A stretch of 64,000 bases of DNA from positions 41,483,490-41,547,489 of the forward strand of contig JACMZG010001913.1 in the NCBI GenBank assembly GCA_018340805.1. The letters run 5' to 3'. The DNA is from Microvelia longipes (taxonomy: Eukaryota > Arthropoda > Insecta > Hemiptera > Veliidae). Both the position numbers and the translations under genes were made by a program. Of the stretch, positions 1 to 11,921 are shown in pieces (the stretch's first letter is position 1; the number at the start of each line of letters is the position of its first letter). A model generated the notes under the pieces. That model saw nothing but the letters and a program-made list of their open reading frames with translations, made no database searches and was not told the origin of the DNA.

Positions 1-33
1 ATTCTTACAGTTTTACTCTTATGATCAACTTAC

Positions 34-223
34 CTGAGGTTGATCATAATGAGAAATTTCATATATTCCAGCTGGCTCAGGGTCCTCATCAGCGTATGTG
101 ATGGATCTAGGAGGCAACACAGGTGTGAAAGCTCGACTCAGCTGATGTTCTGCTTGCAGTTGTGCCAACTCTTGAACAATATGATCCATATCATCCCCAT
201 TGGTATCTATGAAGCCTCCTTCC
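34..223 (-). CDS. Ptpmeg: Ptpmeg exon 10 (linker before PDZ)
   Basis: A 190-nt exon starts after TTTTTAG and ends in phase 0 at a GTAAGT donor at 32-33. It encodes an acidic segment with a short helix ([18 protein letters not shown]) and a PPRS motif, consistent with the spacer between the FERM-adjacent and PDZ domains. Confidence 0.82.
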
Positions 224-3200
224 CTAAAAACAAAAAGCAACCATTCACATTATTGGTTAACTTAACAGTCATGGTACCTTTTTAGTAGAAAAATATAAAG
301 TTGTAGAGGAAGCATAGCAAAATTATTATTACTTTTTTCAATATACCGTAGGTATATAGGGAAAGTATTTTGTTTGCAAAAAAATCTGAAACAGAGAGGT
401 CACCGGATTTAACCTTTTCAGGAAACCTCCTGAAAGGTTTTCACAAAATTGTTTGTCTGTGTGTGTGTCTGTTATCATCGTAGTAGCTTAAAAATCAGTC
501 TACCACTGTAGTTTGTGCTATTCGAAAAATAATTTTTATGACGTCATTAACCTGCAATAATGGCTCAGGAAAAATTTCAAAAAATCTTCAAACACAGAAA
601 AATCAAGACACTGAAAAAATTCACTACTGCGGGTTAATGACATCACAAAAAATATTTTCTGAATAGCACAACTACACTTATATACTGATTTTTGTAGTCT
701 TCAAAAAATAGTTTCAACTCTCTAGCATAAATACACTAGGAGCTACATTGATAACAGACACATTCACAGACAACTTTGTGTTAACCACTCAGGAGGTCTC
801 AAAAACACCTGAAACGGATAATTCGGGTGACATCCCGATTCCAGATTTTTTTGCAAACGATATTTTTCCTACATACCAACAGTATAAAAGAGGAAAAGTA
901 AACATCAGTTCACCTATAATAGGTTAAAAACTGAAAGCTACATACGTCAATAATCCGTTTCAGGAGATTTAAGACCTCTTGAGTAGTTTTCACAAAATTG
1001 TTTGTCTGTATGTGAGTGTCTGTTATCATCATAGCTCTCGATGTATTTACGCTAGAGAGTTGAAAGTTTGTAAAAAAAATTGTAGTATAGGTGTATGTGA
1101 TACTCGGAAAAACATTTATGGGGTCATAACCAATAATAATGCTCTCGAAAATTCCAAAAAATCATAGAACACAAAAAAATGTGCGATCGAGTTGAGATTT
1201 GGCTTGCATGTATAAGAATAAAATATGTGCCAAGTTTTATCTCATATATAATAATAATAATAATAATACCCGTTTGGAGTCTTGCGGCTCATCAGGGATA
1301 ACCCCTGCGGGAACCACCTCGGGTGGTAGTAGCAACCGTCACGCTCAAAGTGTATTCTAAAGTTGGCGATAATTTATTTAAACAATAATCTTCTATAAAC
1401 TGAGAGCGTAACCTGGGATGCGAACCCCAGACCTCCGTGGGTGTCAAAGGTCAGTGTAAAGACTAACGCCTTAACTACCTCGGCCACGGTGGCGGCTTAT
1501 CTCATATAAATTTGGCAAATTGAATATTCTTAGGAGGATTCTTAGGAAGTAGGGAGGATGAGCTAGCAAATCTGATGTGATGGATTCAAAGTGAGAAGAA
1601 GTTCCAAGGTACCCTGTAAAATTTTATACCCCCCTAATTTGTTTATAATTAAATGTACTTTAATTGTTCTTGTGTACAAGAATACACCAGGAAAATCTGT
1701 CAATTATGTAATGAGACTTCTCTAATTGGGCTTAAAACAGTTAAAACAAGAAAAGTTGATTAAAAATTAATTATACATATATTTCACACACACACGCACA
1801 CACATATACGAGCCACAGATGTGGTTGATTTGTCTTTCTATTTAGAAAAATTCAAAACAACATTAGAAACACTTTTAATCGAACAAGTAATTTTTTCATA
1901 CGTTTTTCCCCAATCCTGATACCCCCGAAATATAGTAAGTTTTTCTCTCATAAGACTTGATTTTTGAGTCAAATTTCATTAAAGTTAAATTAATTCTTTG
2001 AGCTGTAGCGTGACATGCATACACTTATACAAAACATTTTGTTTTCATTTATATTAAATGGGTGTTGTGTTTCTTGGCTGATGCAAAGCTAGCCGCTCTT
2101 TTCAGAAAATAGGAAAGCAATATGTGTAAAGAGAAGAAAAAGAAAAATTAGAAAAAAAAGTTAAAGTAGAAACACTCACTGGTCATTATTAGAAGTCTCC
2201 GTCCAAGCTCGCCTAGGTAATCTTGATAATGATGTAACTTTATTATCGTAAGGCCTCGAATTACGAGTAGTAACAGGAGCTTTGGGCTTTTCCTCCACTC
2301 CAACGACTAGCTTCCTACTCGAACATCTAAACATTTAAATTAAGTTTATAAAGCATAAGCACAAAATCCACATCCTTTGCGATTTAGTAGTGTAACAGGA
2401 TAGTGGCAATTCTAAGTTAAAAATCCTGAACCCACAGCCTTTGTGATTTAGTAGTGAAACAGGATGGTGGGAAATCCAAAGTTATGATTTCACAAGTAAA
2501 ATAATCATCACCTAATAGACAGCTGTACTAAATTCTCGAAGTTGCCAGCATTGACTGGTGATAAGCCCTTTATTTTCCACAGGGTTATTAATTTTATACA
2601 TTATTTAGTTTTGAGGAGAGATATTTTTCCTTTTATTATTTAGTTTTGAGGAGAGATATCTTTCCTTTCATTATTTAGTTTTGTGGGGAGACTTCTTCCT
2701 TTTATTATTTAGTTTTGAGGAGAGATATATTTTCTTTCTTTATTTATAATGGAATCCATTCAAGCTCTGATATAATATAGCAACAGTATAATTTTATTTA
2801 CTCAACAGACAATAATATTCAATCATACCTAATAAAAGTTCTATCAGGCCTTGCCCTAAGTTTAGACTCTTCCAGAGCTTGCATTTCAGTTCTACCAGAG
2901 AAGTTGAATTTCGAGCCTCCTCCAACTCCAACACAGGGGGATAGTACAGTCCTTCTTCGTGTCTGTGGACTTTGTAATCTAAAGAAAGTATGATGTTCCA
3001 CGCAGGACTTCCAAAGGGACTTGCAAGATCTGTAAGTCACTAAGTTGAAACCAAGCAGAGTATCGTAACTCTCACCCTAAAGACAAATTACTTACACAAT
3101 AAACAAATAAAGACAAAAATAAGATTGGTTAATTAAATACTTTCATTCAATAATGTTAAAAAAATTATCAATGATGATGATAGATTAAATTTTCCTCATT

Positions 3201-3800
3201 TACACCGTATGTAGGCCACCTAAGCCATTAAGATCGTTAAACCTAAGGTTGTAAGGCAAGGAAGGCTAGTTTTGTGTTGGCTAAGAAATCGGGGCTGGCA
3301 AGAAGGGCCAGGTTTTGCCTCTCCACTCAATTAATAACTGCCAGCATTTATACTGATAATAGACGACAAGGTCTATGGTTCCCACCTAGGTCTATGGACA
3401 GCAGGCCTGGGATAATGAAAGAAAATAAGTCACTCCAAAGCGTGGAGAGACAGACTTCTTTTCTTTTATTATTTATGATGGACAAAATTCACACTTATTC
3501 TACTAATGTAGCAGATCTGGGATACGCATCACAAGTTACACTCTCAGTTTAAAAAAAATTGTCAAATAAATTATCAACTTTAGATAACACCTGAGGTAGT
3601 TTCCATAGAGGTTAACATAATATTATTATAGCACAGGGATAAAAAGCATAAACCAAAATTTCACTTAAATTATCCATGTCAGGTGCTCATAAGAGAAATT
3701 TGAAAAAAAAAAATTACATTTTATTGAGGTCATCTGAATAAAAGATCTGAATAAAATTGGTGGAGGGGGATCGATTCCCGTTCATCTGAATCCAATATAT

Positions 3801-3845
<45 letters not shown>

Positions 3846-6800
3846 CATATATCTGTGTGTGTACAAGTTCCTATAAACATTCCTAATGTACATAATAAGG
3901 GCAAGAGAGTAGTGTTACCTGCTCTCTCCTGAGTTGAATGAAGAACTGTTTCCTTTTGAAAGATATTTTGACTATTTTGCCCCAGGAGAAGGTGTTGATT
4001 TTAGTACAATTGTGGAAAACCACCAGGCCGATAGAAGTCACTCCTAACTGCAGCTCTTTATTGGATGAATCCTACAAAGAAACAATAAATTAAAATTATT
4101 ACTTAAAGCCTTTTCAAGGAATACAAAATTAAAAAAAAATATATTAAAATTAAAAGAACATACACGTTTTGGAGAAATTATTTGAGCGAGTAATATGGAT
4201 TTTCAAACAGGTATTCTTTTATAATGGCTATACATATTTATAGTGGCTAGAAATAGTAAGTTTCTATACTAACTAAGTTCCTCTAGAAATAAATCAGTGA
4301 TGGCTGGTGTCAGACCTGGGAGTGAGTTCTAAAGATATTATATCATTAGCTTGTGTAACTCATGCAAAGCCACTTTAGGTACAATATTTCAATATAGAAA
4401 TGCAGTTTACAGTTGATATGTGTTACGTTTGATATATCCTAGCTTAATTACTTTAACATAGAACACTACTATGAATTTAAGAACTTGTAATAAAAGTATG
4501 ACAACAACAAAGAACATGACTTTAAATCGAATAAACTAAATATAAATCAATGACAGGTTTGCCACCATAACAATATGTACTGTTCAGGGTTCTCTCCTTC
4601 TTTAGGAGAAGCTAAGAAAGAAAACACAAATAATATATATATTAAAATAAATCAAAATACATACTCTAGCTCTATGTAGATCGACACCATACATATCTAA
4701 CCTCTTAGCTAACTCTAAGTAATGGAACTCTGCATCAGCCGGCATCTGACCTCTGAAATAATACACTTAATTATGAAAATTTTACTTAATTTAGCTTATT
4801 TTCCTAAAGAAATAACATACCTATAGACAACCAAAACTTGGCTAATCACTTACTTAGCAGAAGTAGCAGTAGGATTGACACTTTATGAAGTCCTTTTTGC
4901 CAAACCCTTGGTAAAAAACCTGCTTTAAAAACCAAAGCATATCCTACCAGTTCTGAGACTCTACTTTACCAGTTCTGAGAGCTGGTACCTTCACTTGATC
5001 ATTCCCTTAAGTTAAACCAGGTAAGGTAACTCTCATGCTGCATACAATGTGTAGAAACTCAAATCGTGTGAACCAAGAGATCTTCTCTATACTTCCCATT
5101 ATAAACCTGGACTAGTTTCCTATTGGTCCACATTATTCACGCCAGTAACTCTTAGCGGGCTAAAATTTCAAATTGAATTTTCATTTCAGAGATTATTTTT
5201 CATTCCTAGAATATTTAGAGGGAGAGGGGGTATGTAAAAGGGCATGATGTTTTGGTAGAAAAGTGGGGGCCTAATTGTCCATATTTAGAGGAGAAAATTT
5301 TTGACAAACCTGGTTAAACCAATTCACAAATGGTAAAACCAAATATAAAATTCCTTTAAGTAATTAAAAAAAAGTCTGTGATTTTCTTGTAACAGCTTGT
5401 GTTAGTTCAGGCAACTCCTTAGTTTTTTATTTAACTTCGTCATTTAATAATTTTGCCAATTAATATATTGTGATTTATAAATATAAAACAAAAAGGTTGG
5501 TCATTTAATATAAAGAAGTTCTGTTAAAAAAATATAATACATAATCTCAAATGTACTACACTATAAGAGCATGCCTAAAATCAATGATGATGGTGCAAGT
5601 TAAAGTAAAAAATATAATAAAATACTAAATAGTATTAATAGTCCTTTGTCAGACTCCACGCTGCAACTATTTATTGCTTTCAGTGTTTTTTTAATGATTT
5701 TTATTTCTAGCAAGTTTTATGTTTATTGGCGAAAAAGAAGACTATTTCTCTAATCTTATCTTTCTCCTATACTTTAAATTTTTAACTTAAATTATACAAC
5801 TTTATAAGACTAAATTATAACGGAAAACAGAGATCAACAATCTAGAAATAATAAAATACATACTTATGCAGTTTGTGTAATTCACATATTTTTCTTTCCA
5901 TATCCTCTGTTTGGCTTGGGGCAAGCACCATTCCAGATAAGTATTTAGGACCATGTTCTTCAGGGTTATAGTCACCTAGTTCAGCTAAAACCAAAGAGCA
6001 AAATATTCATAGATTACTTATAAATATAGCTTAATGCTTTATAATTACAAATAATTCCTACTTAAAGGATCTATAAGTACACAAAGTCTTTGGTAAGCTA
6101 ATCAAATCTTACACTAATTAAATATTTCAAACCTATTTTATTTTAAATAGAATTTATAATCTGAGAACCAGCAAAGCGAGTCCGAAGCAGGGAGAATGAG
6201 CGTAGGGAATCCGATGTAATGAGGAAAAGTTCCGAGGTACCCTGTACCTAATTTTTTTAACTTACTTCCCAATTGTACCTAGTGGCACTTTTTTGATCAA
6301 AGTCTCCCATAATTGTGAACTTTTATCCTTATCGCCATTTATTTATGGTTTTATAAGCATATAATATTCTTTATACAGGATATTATATTCATTTTATAGA
6401 GGATATAATATTCTTTGTAGAGAATACAATAAAGGTTGATGTTCACAGCCAATCATAATAGAGATCTGCAACAAACCAATCTTAAGATTTGTTGACTCAA
6501 GAAGAATACTTTTTAAATTCTTCTTAAGGATGTAACAAGAAGCTTAATATTTTAAACATGATACTTACACTGTACAGTATAACTAGCTAGGAGACAAGCC
6601 GAGGATGATGGTATGACTAGTTTACCACTTAAAATATCTTTCCTAATCTGAAGATAGAAATGATATCTCGTGTATTCTTCTTGTAATTTACTCGGGTCCG
6701 TTACAAAGAACTTCACTCTCATATAGAAGTTTCCTTGCCCTGAATTACAAAAAAATAAATCAGTTTTAATAACATAATATTGAGCATGGGGCAAAGTTGG

Positions 6801-8629
6801 TTCAACTTGTCAACGTAGAATTAAAATTACAAAAAAAAAAGTTTAAAACAAACAGAACATAAATATCACGAGGGAAAATTAAATAAAATTTAAATACCTC
6901 TCATCTGTTTTTTCACTGGTTTGGCAGGATCCAACCATCTCTGAAATTAACAAGCATTAACCTTGTTTACAATTGAAAAAAATATAACAGCTTACATAAA
7001 AGATAAGAAATGTAATGGATAACAGCTGATAAAAATAAACTTTACAATAATAATCAAATAAACCAAACAATTTACTCACTTTGACCAAACAACATAAAAT
7101 TACTTGTACTTGTAATGACAATTTGATCAGATGTTATTTTCACATCACTTTTTACAAACTTCCATATATGTTAGAACCTATAGTATGGTACACCATTATA
7201 ATCAGTTGACAGTGTGGGAAAATAAGTGTTAAAGGACCAATGAGGTTGGCCTGATATAAAAATGAGAGCATGGATTAACCATACAGGACTAATCTTATTG
7301 GCTCCCTTGCATTATTTTCCCACACTGTCAACTGATTATAACCGTGAGTTAAACTACAGTCAAAATCTTAAAGGAAAAATACTCATTAATTGTATTAAGT
7401 CATGTCAAATTAGAACCATACAAATTTCAACTAGTTTTTAGAGAAGAAGAGTCAAAAAACATTTATCACATGTGTTTTTAAAACAAATCTATTAGTTTTC
7501 AACTCGCACCTTTTGTGTGTCAAACACTTTTTGATACAAAAAAAGAGGTCACCTCTACTAGGGTAAATAATTTTTGCAATGTTGGTAGCAGTACTTCTCA
7601 TTAGCAATGCTTAACTTCAACAATAAAACATATTTATCTCTATAAGTTCACCTCTACTAGAGTAAATAATTTTTGCAATGTTGGTAGCAGTACTTTCCCA
7701 GCATAATTTTTTTGGGGGGGACTTATTAGAGCCTAGAGATCTCCTGTCATCAAAAACTAATAGATAAGCCATAAATTAAGCTAAAAATAAACAAAACACG
7801 ACACAAAGCTATGATTTTCAAGCTTCAAATTAATATACGATTAGAAAAAATAATAGTTACCATTAACTCATGGTTAGAGTTGGTAGGGGGAGCGCCATTG
7901 TCAGAGTATTGAAGCCCAAAGTAGTGCTTCTCTATCAGCTCTAAATGCTGGAATACTAAGTCTAATAAAACATTCCCTTTGGATCTTTTCTAGAAATATT
8001 TAAAACAAATTATTCAAACACAAATATAGTTTTGAGTAAGTACTAAAATTTTAAAGGAGGAGTTAGACTAAAAAAACACTATAAAAACAAAATTATGTAT
8101 AAATATAAGGATATAACAGTGATTAAATTATGTCTACATCTAGAGATAAAATTGAAAGTGCACCCGGCAGTAATATAGAACCCAGTTATAATCAATTAGC
8201 AGCGTAGCAAAATAGAGTAGAGGAACCAATGAAATTATGAAAATATACATGAATGGAACCAAAAAATATTAGACCAACAAAAAAAATATAGAGGCCTAAT
8301 ATGAAATTGTGAGTGTAGTTTAACATCCAGGACTAACCTAATTGGCTTCCTCGCATTATTTTTCCCACGCTGTCAACTGATTTTAACTGAGTGTTATACA
8401 ATCACACTAATTATTGCAAATGAACTTCAAACCAGATTTTTTAGCAGAATAATTAATAAATCTTAAATAAAAATACCTCAATATCAAACTGCTGCTTGGT
8501 ATCATCAAGGAAATGAACGGTGACACTAAGTGTCTTGATTCTAGACCTGTCTCGAGCCAGTTCTGTAGCCCTTACATTATATGTACCACTGGAACCACCG
8601 AAAGCTCTTCTAGAGACGCTTTCGATCAT
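34..8629 (-). CDS. Ptpmeg: Ptpmeg/PTPN4-like FERM tyrosine phosphatase, N-terminal half (partial gene, 10 exons)
   Basis: Non-receptor tyrosine phosphatases of the PTPN3/PTPN4 (Drosophila Ptpmeg) type are FERM-PDZ-PTP proteins at the inner face of the plasma membrane. Only the N-terminal 481 residues are here; the last exon ends in phase 0 at a GTAAG donor near the window edge, and the PDZ and catalytic domains lie to the left. Exons join at consensus splice sites with no phase conflict. The start is the ATG at 8629, preceded by an acceptor at 8670-8671, so the 5' UTR is split. Residues about 30-115 are the FERM F1 lobe. F2 follows with [18 protein letters not shown], and F3 carries [19 protein letters not shown] and [17 protein letters not shown]-adjacent segment follows with [13 protein letters not shown]. 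The tail after residue 370 is a less conserved linker. Naming rests on remembered PTPN4 family sequence; PTPN3-type ancestry is equivalent in invertebrates. Introns hold several transposon copies. Confidence 0.93.
336..905. repeat. Family E palindromic element, complete copy
   Basis: The element begins with a terminus containing ATACCGTAGGTATATAGG, AAAGTATT and TTTGCAAAAA. It ends with the inverted form (TTTGCAAACGATA, then AGAGGAAAAGT). Between lie a TG-rich stretch, TTATCATCGTAG and a GACGTCATTAACC block, which also appear in inverted order at 620-760. It is a fold-back element, repeated many times in the window. Confidence 0.75.
906..1240 (+). repeat. Family E fragment
   Basis: This stretch repeats the internal family E sequence (TTTCACAAAATTGTTTGTCTG, TATCATCATAG, ATTTACGCTAGAGAGTTGAAA), immediately after a complete copy. 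Confidence 0.6.
1245..1498 (-). repeat. tRNA-derived SINE, full-length copy with TTA tail
   Basis: On the minus strand it opens with a tRNA-like head: GTGGCCGAGGTAGTTAAGG resembles a type II (Ser/Leu-like) A box, and GGGTTCGCATCCC is a B box about 50 bases later. A body follows with CACCCGAGGTGGTTCCCGC, then a (TTA)n tail at the plus-strand left end. A head-less copy lies at 26793-26950 and a head at 19163-19245. The head is too irregular for a working tRNA, so it is called a SINE. Confidence 0.75.
1550..1632 (+). repeat. Family E end fragment
   Basis: It contains GGGAGGATGAGCTAGCAAAT and TTCCAAGGTACCCTGTA, the distal end motif also seen at 6165, 28140 and 53210. Confidence 0.5.
2180..2326 (-). 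CDS. Ptpmeg: Ptpmeg exon 9 (linker)
   Basis: A 147-nt exon between TGTTTAG and GTGAGT encodes a basic, low-conservation linker with PRRAWTET near its end. Frame continuity on both sides is the main support. Confidence 0.8.
2358..2487. repeat. Tandem duplication, about 65 bp
   Basis: Two diverged copies of a unit containing GATTTAGTAGTG and AACAGGAT lie side by side in a Ptpmeg intron. Confidence 0.7.
2598..2745. repeat. 35-bp tandem repeat, four copies
   Basis: The unit contains TTATTTAGTTTTGAGGAG followed by AGATAT and CTTTCCTTT. Copies start near 2601, 2636, 2671 and 2705. It is a small minisatellite in the Ptpmeg intron between exons 8 and 9. Confidence 0.85.
2829..3076 (-). CDS. Ptpmeg: Ptpmeg exon 8 (F3 end and FERM-adjacent region)
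   Basis: A 248-nt exon encodes [20 protein letters not shown] and VEHHTFFRL, the terminal F3 helix. [13 protein letters not shown] follows, the FERM-adjacent signature. The exon ends in phase 2 at a GTATGA donor. Confidence 0.93.
3120..3900. other. Ptpmeg intron, no gene seen
   Basis: Intron sequence between exons 7 and 8. Apart from a TA tract at 3797-3850 no domain or repeat family was recognised. A short open stretch at 3274-3552 on the plus strand resembles nothing known. Confidence 0.5.
3797..3850. repeat. (TA)n microsatellite
   Basis: TA tract with one slip in a Ptpmeg intron. Confidence 0.95.
3919..4071 (-). CDS. Ptpmeg: Ptpmeg exon 7 (FERM F3)
   Basis: This exon has 51 codons in phase 0 on both sides, between a TTTGTAG acceptor and a GTAACA donor. 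It encodes the PH-like F3 lobe including the [20 protein letters not shown] strand pair. Confidence 0.93.
4665..4752 (-). CDS. Ptpmeg: Ptpmeg exon 6 (F2-F3 junction)
   Basis: An 88-nt exon lies between a TATTTCAG acceptor and a GTATGT donor. It encodes [19 protein letters not shown] and VDLHRAR, the end of F2 and start of F3. Confidence 0.92.
5864..5984 (-). CDS. Ptpmeg: Ptpmeg exon 5 (FERM F2)
   Basis: A 121-nt exon lies between a TTTTAG acceptor and a GTATGT donor. It encodes [17 protein letters not shown] and the helix [16 protein letters not shown] of the F2 lobe. Confidence 0.9.
6165..6245 (+). repeat. Family E end fragment
   Basis: It contains AGCAAAGCGAGTCCGAAGC and TTCCGAGGTACCCTGTACC, the GAGCGAAGCGAGTCC-type end of family E, within a Ptpmeg intron. 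Confidence 0.6.
6569..6739 (-). CDS. Ptpmeg: Ptpmeg exon 4 (FERM F2)
   Basis: A 171-nt exon in phase 1-1 starts after TAATTCAG and ends before GTAAGT. It encodes the F2 lobe with [14 protein letters not shown] and [10 protein letters not shown]. Using the GTAAGT donor restores a Ser-Glu-Leu-Gly-Asp junction, as in the family. Confidence 0.93.
6898..6940 (-). CDS. Ptpmeg: Ptpmeg exon 3
   Basis: A short 43-nt exon encodes [14 protein letters not shown] plus one base of the next codon. The acceptor is AATTTCAG and the donor GTATTT. The WLDP.K...KQ motif is the usual end of F1. Confidence 0.9.
7178..7352. repeat. Family D inverted-repeat element, copy 1
   Basis: Terminal inverted repeats carry ATAATCAGTTGACAGTGTGG on the left and the complement on the right, with CACACTGTCAACTGAT near 7321. 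The body includes CCAATGAGG and its inverse CCTTATTGG-like form. It is non-coding and about 175 bp long, inside a Ptpmeg intron. Confidence 0.8.
7551..7696. repeat. Direct duplication of about 48 bp
   Basis: CACCTCTACTAGGGTAAATA and TTGCAATGTTGGTAGCAGTA recur about 98 bases apart, nearly unchanged, in a Ptpmeg intron. Confidence 0.85.
7861..7989 (-). CDS. Ptpmeg: Ptpmeg exon 2 (FERM F1)
   Basis: This exon has 43 codons in phase 0 on both sides. The acceptor is TTTCTAG and the donor GTAACT. It encodes the F1 lobe with [19 protein letters not shown], a hallmark stretch of FERM phosphatases. Confidence 0.92.
8180..8398. repeat. Family D inverted-repeat element, copy 2
   Basis: The left end reads TTATAATCAATTAGCAGCGT and the right end ACGCTGTCAACTGATTTTAA. 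The same internal GGACTAACCT and CCAATGA blocks are present. It lies between Ptpmeg exons 1 and 2. Confidence 0.75.
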
Positions 8630-8669
8630 ATCTTATCTCTCTAAGCCTTGGCACAACCCAATGGCTCCA
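8477..8669 (-). CDS. Ptpmeg: Ptpmeg exon with start codon
   Basis: The acceptor is a CTATTTCAG-type site ending at 8670. A 40-base leader precedes the ATG at 8629-8627, and 51 codons follow, ending in [10 protein letters not shown] before a GTATTT donor at 8476. The coding part is 8477-8629. It contains [13 protein letters not shown], which matches the family N-terminus. Confidence 0.9.
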
Positions 8670-9255
8670 CTGAAATAGATTTAACAAATAAAATTGTAAC
8701 TAAATTTAAAATATATAATGATAACATCATGACAGGCAACAAGACACTTTCATAACCTCACCTGATTAAGATAATCACTATAGTAGCCCTAGCGGGCCAA
8801 ACTTTTCTTTGTTTGATATTTTTCTATACATCGCAAGCCCGAAATACGTAAGATCACTTGTTATTCTATTCCACTATAGTTAGAATTAAGTAACTGTCAT
8901 CTAAATTAGATTTTTGTCGACATCATCATAAACTTACAAGGCTGAGACAGTCAAATAACTAAGCTTATACAATCACAATTGTGTGGGTGTGGTTAATTAA
9001 CTACATACAATAGACCACACTGAACACAGATGTATCTTCATGAAAAATGCAGACAAATCTTACAGAACAGTGTAATATACATTTCTCGGGAAAACTTTCA
9101 GTTTATATTTACTCATGCAGATAATATATTCATGATAAGAACTATCACTTCCTATACAAACAATCTATCCAATAAATTCCTCTCCATTAGATTATGATTA
9201 AATTATTGAACAAATTATTGAAGTAAACAACAACAAAAGAACTAATAGAGCCTAC

Positions 9256-9311
9256 CTTTAGCATATTACAAAACCGGGAATTTTGGCAAGTCTACTTTCA
9301 TCTCCGTCCAT
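9256..9311 (-). other. Possible 5' UTR exon of Ptpmeg with a short upstream ORF
   Basis: Upstream of the coding start there is an 18-codon mini-ORF (ATG at 9311, stop at 9258) directly followed by AAG and a GTAGGC donor-like site. The true start exon opens with an acceptor, so a non-coding exon must lie somewhere here. This is only a candidate: the donor is weak and no promoter is recognised. Confidence 0.22.
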
Positions 9312-10270
9312 GATTCGAAAACACATATCTTGTCTACTATCCCACATTATCAAATGGTTAACAGCATTATTGACAATTGAACACTTAAATTAATAATAAA
9401 AAACATCAGATTCCCTTTTAAAAATGTTTCAAAAAGAATTTAAAAGTTAAAAAATAGATAATTTGGGAGGGAAGCGAATTCACTAAAACGACGCATTCGA
9501 CAAAAACTATAGCGTTGATTATAAAACGTTGATTTTGACTTTATACGCATTAAAAAGAAAAACACATCACAAAATTACGTACTAAGGCAAATTTAAAACA
9601 AACAAAGATATTAAAATTAGACACAAATTAAAGGGGAATTATTTCCGTTCCGAGATAAATTAACCTCATTTCATTTTGAGAGAATAAATGAAAACATCAG
9701 CTTAGTTGACAATGGAACTCCAAAACTACATTTGTTGAGATCGTTTTAGAACTAACTTAAATTTAAAATGTAATTATTGCTATAAAACAAATGTAAAATT
9801 ACATATATGTATTAATTTAAGCAACAAAGACGTAAAATTAAGTTTTAGATAACTTTTAAAGTTTGTAATAAATATTACTGAAGCCGCTGAATAGCATTCT
9901 TCACTGCACATGGATTTTCGATGTTGTATTTTAAGAACTAATGCACGTAAGGCCGAAAAGAAACAATCGCTCACTAGATCCCGCTGGCTTGTATGTCATG
10001 CTGTGATATACAGGCACTATAGCTGTACGTAACAAGGAGAACAGACTAAAAAATATGTAACAAGCAAATAACAAGGATATCCTTGCGCAAAAATAAATCT
10101 TTAGTATCTAAAACGTTCCTCAATTAGATTATTTGACTCGTTTCAAAACAAAATTGCATGCTTCTAATTTGAAACCTTACGCGATCCCTTCGTAGTTTAT
10201 AGCAAAACGCAAGTGAATTGAATATGCAATTAGATGATTAACACATAATGACCTTTATTTCATGAGGATG
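9312..10270. other. Intergenic, no gene seen
   Basis: AT-rich sequence to the right of the Ptpmeg start region. No exon, repeat family or RNA gene was recognised. A promoter for Ptpmeg may be here but no motif supports one. Confidence 0.4.
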
Positions 10271-10282
10271 CCAGATTAAAAA

Positions 10283-10312
10283 ATTATCCATAATATTCCG
10301 GCATGATGATGC
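10283..10312. repeat. Perfect short palindrome
   Basis: AATATTCCGGCAT and its complement ATGCCGGAATATT flank a 4-base loop, a 13-bp perfect hairpin of unknown role. Confidence 0.8.
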
Positions 10313-10544
10313 CGGAATATTTGAATAAATAAAAATGCACAGGTTTTATTTCAGCAAATGTCAGCAATGCGAACCGAAGAAGAAGATTACCGTTTTAGAC
10401 GAATCATGTAGAATCGATCTTATCCCAACTTACCCCGCTAAAACTATACCTATCACATCATAAATTTGTCTCAAGTGTGATGTGTTTACTAGAACTACCT
10501 CCAAATTTAAACAGATGGATTGTGGTTAAATTACTGAAATTTCA

Positions 10545-10655
10545 CTTGAGGGAGGTTTCAATGAGGTTGAAACACTCAAAGCCCCTGAAAGCCTCAAAAA
10601 ATGTTTCAGGCCTCTCAATGTATTGAGATAGGCTATGGCCCCTCTAGTATATTTA
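10545..10655. repeat. Family G fragment
   Basis: It contains GAGGTTTCAATGAGGTTGAA, TGTTTCAGGCCTCTCAATGT and ATAGGCTATGGCCCCTCTAG, the shared sequence of family G (also at 31.8, 43.9, 50.0 and 50.4 kb). Confidence 0.75.
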
Positions 10656-11822
10656 TAATTTACGTTTTTTACTTAATTTTATTGGCAACCCTGATAACAT
10701 TAGGTGAGTTTTTCTTTTTATAGTGTTTTTTAATTTTTGCATGATAATTTAATGATTTTATAAATTATTGTAATAATTTAGTTAAAGAAAAAGAGAAACT
10801 ATAGTAAAGGTAAACTACATGTTTTTTATAAGGATTTTGAAGAAGATGCAAACGACAATGTATTGCCTTAAATATAACTTAAAATTACGATTGCTTTTAT
10901 AATATTAAAACATTATAAGTTAAAGTTGTTAAATTACCAATTTAACGCTTAGTCCTCTTACAGTAAATTACCAATTTACTGTATAAGAGGGCGCTTCGCT
11001 CGTTCTCTTACAATATTTTTTTCTGTCCCAGCGGTAACCCATCCAGGCATTCACTCTATATTGCCTGCAAGAACGCGAAGTAACGAAATTAGAAATAGAA
11101 TAAATAAATAGATAATACATATTCAGAAAAAACCATTAATTTGAGGAAGAAATTCATGATTAAATAATTTTACCTCTGCGTTCTTGTCAAGTCAGAAATT
11201 TCTTTACTGTTAAATTTTGTAAGGCTTTTGAGCGCATACGTCGTGGATATTAAATAAACAAACAAGATTTATGAAAACAGCGAATAAATAGACTTGGCGT
11301 AAACTATGATATCATAACTTTTTACGCAAGACTTGGCTGCATTTTTTCACGGAGTGTTTTTGTTGGGATATATTCTTTAAATGTACACAAAGTGCAAAGC
11401 TCAAGATATCCAGAATTAAGAAAATAAAAGAAAATTATTTTAAAATAAAAATCAAGGCTAAGATTCTATGAAAAAAGTAAAATGCAATAATGTTGAATAA
11501 ATGAAGTTGGCTGTTTAACATATAAATAATATTATATTATAATACAAAGTTAATATCTAAAACAAAAAAAAATGGAGAAATATGATTTTTATGAAAAATT
11601 TATATTTATATTTTTTTATATTTTTTTCTATTTAAAGACAGACAAGACTTTTATTAATACAATAAAAATTATTCAAACAATATTTTTATAATGTATAATC
11701 CTTTTTAAAAAAGTAATAATAAAATTTTGAATTTAAAATATACTAATAAAATTATCACTATTAGATATTGTAAAGTTTATTTTTAATGATATTTTTAAAT
11801 GAATTTTAGACTAATAGAAACA

Positions 11823-11824
<2 letters not shown>

Positions 11825-11920
<96 letters not shown>
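11825..11920. repeat. (CT)n-(TA)n compound microsatellite
   Basis: About 17 CT units run directly into about 30 TA units. Open frames across it on both strands are microsatellite artefacts. Confidence 0.97.

Positions 11921-11921
<1 letters not shown>

Noticed and set aside
1245..1498. tRNA gene
   Set aside because: It has A- and B-box-like sequences but no clean acceptor stem or anticodon arm, and is followed by a SINE body and TTA tail that recur elsewhere.
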